Origin: JAKAAZ01 sp963817855
Lineage (GTDB): Bacteria; Acidobacteriota; Terriglobia; Terriglobales; Acidobacteriaceae
DNA: 64,000 bases
Reading direction: 5' to 3'
NCBI GenBank assembly: GCA_963817855.1
Contig: CAWFQA010000002.1
Location: forward strand, 372,001-436,000
The notes beneath the pieces are model-generated. The model worked only from the letters and a program-made list of their open reading frames with translations. It did no database searches and was not told the DNA's origin. Position numbers and translations under genes: made by a program. Of the stretch, positions 34,601 through 42,034 are shown in pieces. Every line of letters starts with the position of its first letter. The stretch's first letter is position 1.

Positions 34601-35075
34601 AACTTGCTCGTTTCGACAGCTTCCGTAAGCGCAGCCGCAATCGGTAGGTTTCATCCTTATGGCAGGCGAGACACAAGGTGCGAATATTTTCCAGGTCGCA
34701 CTCGCCTCCGCCCTCGCACACCGGAAGAATGTGGTCGGCATCCCACAGGGTCCGCCGATTTACCGACTTCAAGCCCCAATAGGCCAGCATCGTTTTTCGA
34801 CTGGACCCTCGAGCCCGCTTCAGCCGATAAAACGCTTCCACCGAATCAATGCGGCACAATGCGCAGCGGCCGCGATCACGCGCAAAGACTTGCTCGCGCA
34901 GATAGCCGGGATCGGTCCGTAACCGCCATTCGTGCACGCACCAGTCGCTGCAGAATGTATGTCGCCGTCCCTGAACTTCCAGCCCGCACCAGCGGCACAA
35001 CGCTCGGCCGCTCGGCCCTTTCGGAAGTTCTGCGCGGACGGCGTGCCCGCCCTGCATGGTTCTTTGCTTGCTCAT
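34599..35075 (-). CDS. HNH endonuclease-family protein
   Basis: A 158-residue protein. The N-terminal zinc knuckle CRWCGLEVQGRRHTFCSDWC is followed by the HNH core: CALCRID, then DADHILPVCEGGG and ENIRTLCLACHKDET. The catalytic His and zinc-binding CxxC/CxxC pairs are intact. Stand-alone HNH proteins of this type occur in defence, repair and mobile contexts; here there is no methylase or phage gene nearby. I chose the ATG at 35075, one codon after a GTG; no ribosome site stands out. It lies downstream of the CBM9 gene beyond a REP-like element and is convergent with uxaC. Confidence 0.88.
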   Translation of the reverse strand: MSKQRTMQGGHAVRAELPKGPSGRALCRWCGLEVQGRRHTFCSDWCVHEWRLRTDPGYLREQVFARDRGRCALCRIDSVEAFYRLKRARGSSRKTMLAYWGLKSVNRRTLWDADHILPVCEGGGECDLENIRTLCLACHKDETYRLRLRLRKLSKRAS

Positions 35076-35164
35076 CACAATCTAGTTTGCAAGCGGAGCA
35101 GTTTGCCGCGCGCGGATTTGCATTCGGTCGTACCTGATTGATCATCAGTGCGCATCGACCTTGT

Positions 35165-35201
35165 GGGTGCCCCATCCTTGCGTAGCAAGGGTGGGATAGA
35201 G
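35165..35201. repeat. REP-like palindrome, copy 2
   Basis: Same 37-base element as 28272-28308 with two substitutions. The core CCCATCCTTGC, gta, GCAAGGGTGGG forms an 11-bp stem with a single G-U pair. It lies between the CBM9 gene and the HNH gene. Confidence 0.65.
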
Positions 35202-35257
35202 CCGAGCTAGCATCACCGTAACCTAAAAAATGCGCCTGAGCATATCGATCTCTTGCT

Positions 35258-35968
35258 TCAACGGCGATCGGCCAGCAGCATGCGCCCAAAGTGTTCCGGA
35301 ACGTGGAATGTCGCCTTCATCGTGGGCTGCCAGGTCAACGATTTCTGCTCGCCCGGCGGCCCTTGCATCCGGAAAAGATTCACTCGGAATATCGTTCCTG
35401 CGTGCGCCGTTTGCGGATCAATGGCAGCCATCGGAATCTTCATCGCACCGTACCAGATCTTATGTTCCCGATCGATCCTCGCCTTCACCTGAATTCCAGA
35501 GTTCCATTTCCAGCCGTCTTCATGGTGCGGGCTATCCAGGTTAATATCCAGATCGACCCACTCTCCCTGCGGCGATATTTCAAATTCCTTATACCGGCGA
35601 ATATTCTTGAAATCCGAACCGATAAATATCTCCGCCACGTCCCAGTTCCACAACTGGTTTGTCTCCGTGGTCGTGCTCGGATTCGGTTTCAGATGCAGCT
35701 TTTCGTACGGACACACATACAGCAGATACAGATTGTCCTCCGTCCAACGCGAGAAAACTTCAGTCCGATAGCCAGGAACAGGCTTCCCCCAGTTATCGTT
35801 GACGATGAAAATCGGGTCGCTCCGATGCCAGAATGCCGATTCAGGATTCGTGTCGAGCGCAACATCTTTCGACGCCCGCACGCTGGTAAACGTTCCCGCA
35901 TCCGCAGCCGCGGCAGGCATGGCGCCAACCACAAAGACTAATAAGACATACATCAGCTTTTTCATCAT
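35258..35968 (-). CDS. Secreted carbohydrate-binding family 9-like protein
   Basis: A 236-residue protein with a signal peptide (MMKKLMYVLLVFVVGAMPAA) and one CBM9-like beta-sandwich. Supporting signs are the ALDTNPESAFWHRSDP opening, an aromatic surface with SRWTEDNLYLLYVC, WNWDVAEIFIGSDF, and FRVNLFRMQGPPGEQ...TWQPT near the end, common to sugar-binding CBM9 proteins. It probably binds sugar ends in the periplasm or outside. It is the last gene of the GH3-GH39-rhaM-isomerase run, 56 bases after the isomerase gene. The upstream extension of the frame to 36106 lacks a start with a ribosome site. Confidence 0.82.
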   Translation of the reverse strand: MMKKLMYVLLVFVVGAMPAAAADAGTFTSVRASKDVALDTNPESAFWHRSDPIFIVNDNWGKPVPGYRTEVFSRWTEDNLYLLYVCPYEKLHLKPNPSTTTETNQLWNWDVAEIFIGSDFKNIRRYKEFEISPQGEWVDLDINLDSPHHEDGWKWNSGIQVKARIDREHKIWYGAMKIPMAAIDPQTAHAGTIFRVNLFRMQGPPGEQKSLTWQPTMKATFHVPEHFGRMLLADRR

Positions 35969-36024
35969 CACTCTCAGTGCCACATCCTTTTTTAAGTTTG
36001 CGCCGCGACGCATCGGCGCTTTCT

Positions 36025-37454
36025 TTACACCTGGCGAAAATGAATCTCCAGCAGGTCGGCGAGCTTTTTGATTCGTCCAGCCACATGCCCCACGCCTACC
36101 GCGCAATGATGCGCCGGGCCTTCCGCGTTCCAGCGCTCGAGAAACGCGCGCGCTCCCATCGGAAAGCGATACCGGCTATTTGTATTTCCAATCTCAAGAA
36201 TATCTCCCGCGACGCATTCGCCTTCCGCCGCCAGCAGTTTGAATCCCGTCTCCGCGTCTTCCACCACACTGAGCAACGTGATCGGTCCATGCCGCACAGA
36301 CATTTCGATCGACAACTCCGCGGCCCACCTTGCCGTGATACACCTGCAGCGGACGCACTTTCGTCTTCCCCTCGGCAATTCGCGACATGCCCAGGTCCGT
36401 CGTGGCCCATCAGCACCAGATCCTCTCGATAGTCGACCGCATAAAACTCCGTGAACGATCCGCCGGCGCCGAAGCTATCCATAATCTTCATGGCGATCGC
36501 ATTCTTCACTTCGTATTCCCCCGCCACAGGAATATGCCGCGCCGTCAACATCGATGTCCCCAGAATTATCGAGCTCATGGTGTCTAGATTGGCCGCAGTG
36601 CCGGTACCTTCGTAGTAGTAGGCCATCGACGTCAATCCATGCCTGGCAACAAACATGTCCAGCGCCAGAGAAGTTCGCGCGGCTCGCTCTAATTCCTTAG
36701 AGTCACAGTCTGCCTGCACATCGAATTGTTCGCGAAATTCTTTCACTCTCTCTGTGATCGATGTGTCCCCAATCTCCGCCCGCAGGCCGCTCAGCTCATC
36801 GACTTCCAGAATCTCCACGTGACTGCCGAAAGTAATCGCGATCTGCGTCACATCCGTCATCACATCCAGCATGCCGTTGTAATAGTGTCCCATCAGTCCA
36901 AGTCGATTCGACGCCAATGCACTCTTGACCGCAGCCGCCGAAAGCCACTCGTCAATTTCGCTCCACGTCTGATCGTCCTCCAGCGTTCCTGTCACCTGGC
37001 GAAACGGAATCTTCGCCCGCTGCATCAAGTTCGCTATCTCCGGAGCTGGACACGCGGAGCAATACTCGAGCCACCTTCCTGTCATCGCTGTGCGATCTTT
37101 CAGTTGATTGAACGCGGAATAATCGATCGCCACATCCGGCTGCAGGTTCAAAACAATCACTGGCGCGCCAGCACGCTGCACCAACGGCAGTACGATGCTG
37201 CTGACGGCATAAGTCGTAATGTAGATGAAAAGTAAGTCAAGATCGCCAGCGCGGAAAGTATGTGCGGCCTGGCGCGCAGCGATCGGTGTATCAATCAGTC
37301 CCAGGTTCACTGCAGAAATTCCCGGTCTGCGTATCCTGGCCGCAACCTCATCGACATAGCCTTCCAGCTTCGTCTTCAGGCCTGCAAATTGGGCCCAGTA
37401 AGCCTCCAGACCGATCCCGCACAAACCTACTCGCAGCTGTTCCGTCGACTCCAT
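36025..37454 (-). pseudogene. L-fucose/L-arabinose isomerase family protein, two frameshifts
   Basis: Three frames must be joined. The first gives residues from MESTEQLRVG to MGHDGPG. The second gives IAEGKTKVRPLQVYHGKVGRG. The third gives LSIEMSVRHGPITLLSVV... to EIHFRQV, including ILEIGNTNSRYRFP and GPAHHCAVGVGH. Each join needs removal of one base: at CCC 36390-36392, and between 36313 and 36326. The repaired protein has 475 residues, normal for the family, which interconverts fucose or arabinose with the ketose using a metal. It lies between a mutarotase gene and a CBM9 gene. Two lesions could mean a dead gene or two assembly errors. Confidence 0.85.
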
Positions 37455-37466
37455 AAGAATCAATTC

Positions 37467-37784
37467 CTATGCCAGGTAGAAAACCTCGCGCATCATGGGA
37501 AAGCGTTCCCCCGGCTCGAGCGGTTCCAGCGGCTCAAAATACTGCGCCATTTCTTTCTGCCAGCGCGTATTTACTTCGTCGCGCTCAATCATGTCCCAGG
37601 TCGAGTCGAAGTCCTCCACGTGCATCGAAAGAACCAGCAGTTCCCCGCGGCGAAAAATGGAATACTCCGAAATACCCGCCCGCTTCAGCAGCGCCAGCAT
37701 CTCCGGCCACACTTCACGGTGAGACTTGTCATAGCCTTCCGCAGCCCCTGGTTTTAAGCGCAGGCAAAACGCAACTCTTTGCAT
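37467..37784 (-). CDS. rhaM: L-rhamnose mutarotase family protein
   Basis: A 105-residue dimeric alpha/beta-barrel protein that interconverts sugar anomers. Recognisable are MQRVAFCLRLKPG at the start, YDKSHREVWPEML with the catalytic His (~22), and the Trp-rich end RWQKEMAQYF. It lies 7 bases after the GH39 gene and 12 before the isomerase, so it probably supplies the right anomer to that isomerase. The family also includes fucose-directed members, so the sugar is uncertain. Confidence 0.9.
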   Translation of the reverse strand: MQRVAFCLRLKPGAAEGYDKSHREVWPEMLALLKRAGISEYSIFRRGELLVLSMHVEDFDSTWDMIERDEVNTRWQKEMAQYFEPLEPLEPGERFPMMREVFYLA

Positions 37785-37791
37785 CTGTCAT

Positions 37792-39360
37792 CTATTCCTT
37801 TCTCCACCTAACGACCGTCACCGCAAACGGAGCCAACTGAATTGATGCTCCAGTGACTTCCGCAGCTCGCGGTCCACCTTCGCCGCTCGCCTCATCTACG
37901 GTGGAACTCTCCGCATGCGCCAGATTTTGCGGAAGTGTAACTTCGATTCTTCTGTTCCTCTGATTCACCAGTAACAGCTTTCGCCCCGTCGGCGTGTCAA
38001 ATGCCTGCGCCGTCACACCGGCAGACGAATCTCCAGTTGTCTTGAGAATCTTGTCTTCCGGATGAAAGTTATCCTTGATCAGCTTCAGCACCCAGTAGCG
38101 GGCATTCGGCTTTCCAGTTACCCAGTCGATCATGCTCACGCTCGGGTATTGCGATGGATACCCGACTAACTGCGACTCTCCGATTACATCCACGCCCAAC
38201 TTCGCCAGGTTGACATAAAGATAGGCATACAGCGCGCCCGCCGCATTCCAATAGCCTTTGGGGATAGAAGCAACATATCCGCTCGCATCCGCGACCTGAC
38301 TGTTATCGTTCGGCAGAATCACGCCTAACTCATCCGTATCCGTCTTCGTTTCCGGCGAGAGCCGATCACGGATTTGATTGATAAATCGAACGGTCGTCAG
38401 GAAGCGGTCCGCCTGATTGAAGAACGTATATTGCCAGTCATTGATGGTTTCTCCTGGCGCTGGTGAAGCATAGAAGTGGTACGAGATATAGTCGAGCGGA
38501 ATTCCCGGCTGATGGTGCGCATGATTGAGAAAATACTCAAAGAATCGCGGAGCATCCGATGGAGCCGCCAGCGCCAGCCCCATAAACTTCGTATCCGGAC
38601 TCACTGCGTGGATGGCATGCACCACCGCGTCGTATCGCGCCGTGTATTGTTCCGGCGTGGTGTTATGTTCGAAATCGACTTCGTTGAAGACTTCCCACAC
38701 CGGGAATTTGTAATGATGGGTCGACGCGTGAAACTTACCGCTCTCGTCCGTGAATCCGCCCCGCGTGTACCAGCCGACGAGCCGCGCATAATAATCACCC
38801 AGCGCTTTTCCGCTTGGGTCCACTAACTCCGTGCCCTGCGTGTAGTTCCAGAACACTTGGTTTGGATCCTTCGGATAACTCACCGGCTTGGGTGTATTGA
38901 ACAGCCACGCAGGAATGGTACTGAAGTTCATGACAGTGCTGTGACCTGCCTGCGCCGCCATGAAATCTTCCACCATCGGATCAATCAGGCTGAAGTTCCA
39001 CGACGTTCCGGTCGGCGTAGGCGGCTTCAGTTCCGCGACCGCCAGCCGTGGATAGGGTAGCCACGGGACATATCGCACATCCTCCGCGCCTAACTGGTGG
39101 ATCGCGCTGAAAGCCGAGTCATGAATCGGAGATCCACGCCTCAGCATTGGATTCACAACCACCTGTAGTGTAGGCGTCGATCGTGACACCAGTACAGTTT
39201 TGTTCCAGTCGACAGCTATTTTTACCTGCGGAGTGGGAGTCTGTCCCCACATGGACACGGCTGCCAGCAAAACCAGAATCAGCCCGAAAATATCTCGGAG
39301 CAATGCCGCGTACACATCACAATACGATTTGTGCGAACTCTTCCATTGCGTTCTTGTCAT
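37792..39360 (-). CDS. GH39-like beta-xylosidase/glycosidase, exported
   Basis: A 522-residue protein. A hydrophobic segment at ~22-40 acts as signal peptide or anchor. The TIM-barrel carries the acid/base Glu in FPVWEVFNEVDFEHN, and a likely second Glu in TKTDTDELGVIL or IGESQLVG. A short C-terminal beta domain ends AVTVVRWRKE. The layout matches clan GH-A, best family GH39, whose members remove xylose or related sugars from plant polymers. It lies 30 bases after the GH3 gene. Family assignment below clan level is moderate. Confidence 0.72.
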   Translation of the reverse strand: MTRTQWKSSHKSYCDVYAALLRDIFGLILVLLAAVSMWGQTPTPQVKIAVDWNKTVLVSRSTPTLQVVVNPMLRRGSPIHDSAFSAIHQLGAEDVRYVPWLPYPRLAVAELKPPTPTGTSWNFSLIDPMVEDFMAAQAGHSTVMNFSTIPAWLFNTPKPVSYPKDPNQVFWNYTQGTELVDPSGKALGDYYARLVGWYTRGGFTDESGKFHASTHHYKFPVWEVFNEVDFEHNTTPEQYTARYDAVVHAIHAVSPDTKFMGLALAAPSDAPRFFEYFLNHAHHQPGIPLDYISYHFYASPAPGETINDWQYTFFNQADRFLTTVRFINQIRDRLSPETKTDTDELGVILPNDNSQVADASGYVASIPKGYWNAAGALYAYLYVNLAKLGVDVIGESQLVGYPSQYPSVSMIDWVTGKPNARYWVLKLIKDNFHPEDKILKTTGDSSAGVTAQAFDTPTGRKLLLVNQRNRRIEVTLPQNLAHAESSTVDEASGEGGPRAAEVTGASIQLAPFAVTVVRWRKE

Positions 39361-39390
39361 GTCACCCCGCGTCGAATGTATTTGATCTAT

Positions 39391-41568
39391 CTATTTGCCG
39401 GCAATATCAAAGTCGCTCCGTAATGGCAAATCTCTTGAAGAGGTTCCCACCAGAATTTCATATTTCCCGCTGGGCATCTCCCATTTATGAAGATCAGGAT
39501 CGTAAATAGAAAATGATTGTGGATTCAGGTTCAAACGCACCGACTGACTCTCACCAGCCTTCAAATCTACTCTGGTGAACGCCCGCAATTGTCGCGGCGG
39601 CTCCCCATTCTTCTCGGGCTGCTCCACATATACCTGGACTACCTCCGCCCCCTCGCGCTTTCCAGTATTCTTCACCTGTAAGTCGACTTCCACTTTTGTC
39701 TTTGAATCGGCCCCGGCAACCTTTGTTGGAGTAACTCGCAGATTTCTCAACTTGAACGTCGTATACGACAATCCATAGCCGAATGGGAATAATGGCTGCA
39801 CGTGATGTGCGTCGTACCAGCGATAGCCTACCTCGAGCTTCTCGCTGTAAGTTGACTTTCCATTTACTCCCGGCCATTGCGCCGCCGTGCTCGTTGGGAC
39901 CTCTGCCGCTGTTCGAGGAAAGGTCAGCGGCAGCTTGCCGGATGGATTCACGTCTCCATATAGGATGGCGGCAATTGCGGTTCCATCCTCCTGGCCTGGA
40001 TACCAGGCCCCCATCAACCCGCTAATCTTGTCGACCCACGGCATCAATACGGGGCCCCCGGTATTCAGAACTACAATCGTGTTTGGATTAACAGCCGCTA
40101 CCGCCTCAACCAACTCGTCCTGATGATCAGGCAACTCCAGGTTTGGCCGGTCTCGCCCTTCCGAGTCGTCTGTGTTCACAAATACAATCGCGACCTTCAC
40201 CGTCTTCGCAACTTCAGCCGCCTTCGCTTGGTCGCTCCCATCGGCGTACGAAACTTTCGCGCGACCCCCGACCCGCTTGCGAATTCCATCCACTGGAGTG
40301 ATCACGTAGGGCGCAATCATCCCGGAACTACCGCCGCCCGAAACCTTCGGTTTCGCTCCGCCTGCCGCACCAATCACAGCAATCGACTCGCCCTCAGACA
40401 GCGGCAGCAGCCCGTCCCTGTTCTTCAGCAGCACCGTGCCCTGCTCCGCCGCCTGGAGCGAGAATGCTGCGTGTTCCGGTGTGCGAACATACGAGTTCCA
40501 CGTTCCCGTTTGCGGCTTGTCGAAGAGTCCAAAGCGAAACATGGGCACCAGAATCCGGCGGACATGCTCGTCAAGCGTGGACAAACTTATCTGACCGCTC
40601 GCAATCGCCGTCTTCAACGGAGCGCCATAGTATTTCGCGCCGGGCATCTCCTGATCCAGCCCAGCATTCGCCGAAGGTACCGTGGAGTGCGTCGCGCCCC
40701 AGTCACTCATCACCCATCCCTGGAAATCAAGCTGCTTTCTAAGTAGTGTCGTCAGCAGATACGGATTTTCGCAGGAGTAAATGCCATTCGTCTTGACGTA
40801 GGCGCACATGACCGTTCCTACGTGGCCTTCTTGAATCGCCGCTTCAAACGGCGGCAGATAAATCTCGTGCAGCGTCCTTCGATCGACGATTGAATCCTCT
40901 TTGAACCGATTGTCCTCCTGGTTCATCGTCAGGTACATATTCGCGTCGGCAATTGGACCCTGGCTCTGGATTCCCTGGATCTCGGCAATCGCCATCTGGC
41001 CGTTGAAATAAGGATCCTCGCCGTAGCTCTCGAACGTCCGGCCCCACTCTGGAACCCGCACCACATCGATCGACGGCCCCAGCGCGACATTGGTCCCTTT
41101 GCGCCATTGCTCGTTGCCCAGCACCTCTCCAAACTTGTGCAGCAGGTTCGTATCCCAGCTTGCCGCGGCGGCAATGGGCGCGGGAAGCAAGGTCACGTCT
41201 TTGGCGCCATTTCCAACGCCGGCGCGACCGTCGGCCAGCCGCAGCGCCGGAATACCGAGCCTCGGGTTCGCCGGAACATACCCCACATATCCCTGGATCG
41301 GTCGCGGATCCACTCCGTGCACCATCGTGATCTTTTCGTCCAAAGTCATGGCACGCAGCAGCAGATCGGCACGCTGTTCGGGAGTGAGGGAGCGACGCAT
41401 CCAGGGGCGGCTGACCGTGTTGTTCTGCGAAACCGCGGCAACCGGGAAGGCCGCAAAAGATAGAACCAGTAGCAGGATAGCCGGCGCGAAAATGTCAATC
41501 GGAAATCGAGACAACGGTAGGTTCAGCTTCGTAACCTGCGGCACACTACTCCTTTTTCCATCCGCCAT
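39391..41568 (-). CDS. GH3 beta-glucosidase/xylosidase
   Basis: A 725-residue exported enzyme with a hydrophobic signal at ~25-48. It has the GH3 N-terminal barrel with nucleophile Asp in GWVMSDWGATHS (~290), the GH3 C-terminal sandwich (VIGAAGGAKPKVSGGGSSG) and a fibronectin-III-like domain (~615-700). It should release terminal beta-linked glucose or xylose in the periplasm. It heads the five-gene run GH3-GH39-rhaM-isomerase-CBM9 and has a good promoter upstream. The start is uncertain: a GTG at 41544 has AAGGAG in front, while the ATG at 41568 has none. Confidence 0.93.
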   Translation of the reverse strand: MADGKRSSVPQVTKLNLPLSRFPIDIFAPAILLLVLSFAAFPVAAVSQNNTVSRPWMRRSLTPEQRADLLLRAMTLDEKITMVHGVDPRPIQGYVGYVPANPRLGIPALRLADGRAGVGNGAKDVTLLPAPIAAAASWDTNLLHKFGEVLGNEQWRKGTNVALGPSIDVVRVPEWGRTFESYGEDPYFNGQMAIAEIQGIQSQGPIADANMYLTMNQEDNRFKEDSIVDRRTLHEIYLPPFEAAIQEGHVGTVMCAYVKTNGIYSCENPYLLTTLLRKQLDFQGWVMSDWGATHSTVPSANAGLDQEMPGAKYYGAPLKTAIASGQISLSTLDEHVRRILVPMFRFGLFDKPQTGTWNSYVRTPEHAAFSLQAAEQGTVLLKNRDGLLPLSEGESIAVIGAAGGAKPKVSGGGSSGMIAPYVITPVDGIRKRVGGRAKVSYADGSDQAKAAEVAKTVKVAIVFVNTDDSEGRDRPNLELPDHQDELVEAVAAVNPNTIVVLNTGGPVLMPWVDKISGLMGAWYPGQEDGTAIAAILYGDVNPSGKLPLTFPRTAAEVPTSTAAQWPGVNGKSTYSEKLEVGYRWYDAHHVQPLFPFGYGLSYTTFKLRNLRVTPTKVAGADSKTKVEVDLQVKNTGKREGAEVVQVYVEQPEKNGEPPRQLRAFTRVDLKAGESQSVRLNLNPQSFSIYDPDLHKWEMPSGKYEILVGTSSRDLPLRSDFDIAGK

Positions 41569-41606
41569 ATCGAGACGCGATGCATCTTGGCGGACGGTTC
41601 GATGTC

Positions 41607-41635
41607 ATTGTCGGAACGCTCGATTGAATTGTCAA
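41607..41635 (-). promoter_or_regulatory. Sigma-70 promoter of the GH3 operon
   Basis: On minus: TTGACA (41630-41635), 17-base spacer, GACAAT (41607-41612). The -35 is perfect, the -10 is 4/6. It would start transcription about 30 bases before the GH3 start. Confidence 0.6.
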
Positions 41636-41797
41636 TTTTTGTCGGCTCGCTCCGCACTGCCACGCACCAATCGGCACAACGAACCGCAAGGTGCCGGGCG
41701 CCCCTTGTCCTGCGAATCTGCGCCTGCGACTTCCGAGCGACACGCTCGCCATCTTCCCAGGTTTTCCCTCGGCAATCCTCCGTTTGGCTTTTTTTCC

Positions 41798-41826
41798 TTG
41801 ACGTTAACCGGTTTTGTTTCCATACT
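41798..41826 (+). promoter_or_regulatory. Promoter of TonB receptor 2 with AACCGGTT operator-like centre
   Basis: TTGACG (41798-41803), 17-base spacer, CATACT (41821-41826). The spacer contains the perfect palindrome AACCGGTT at 41806-41813, a CG-centred core of the LacI-family kind, placed where binding would block RNA polymerase. The leader to the start codon would be about 200 bases. Confidence 0.5.
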
Positions 41827-42034
41827 TTTCAAAACTCCCTCGGAGTCGGAAATCGGTTCTGTGTCGTTTCGGCCAAACTTATCGATTGCTTTTCCGCCTC
41901 AGACACTGCGGGGTCCCGTAGGTCGAAGATCTTCGAAGTCACACCGCTGGTAGCATCCGGTAGCTGGCTCTCTCGAGCATTAAATTCTGGTTTCCTTGGC
42001 TGAAGTCTTTGGCAAGCAATTTGGGAGGTAGGCG

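Larger units (their letters stand above)
41569..42034. other. 466-base divergent control region between GH3 operon and TonB receptor 2
   Basis: Contains one promoter facing each way, listed separately, and ~165 bases between them with no assigned signal. A 138-codon frame here overlaps both promoters and has no family features. Confidence 0.6.

Noticed and set aside
34599..35075. HNH gene as part of a restriction or phage-defence system
   Set aside because: No methyltransferase, specificity subunit, helicase, phage or toxin gene lies nearby; it is a single gene.
41587..42003. A 138-codon frame upstream of TonB receptor 2
   Set aside because: Overlaps two promoters and is Arg/Ser-rich with no family features.
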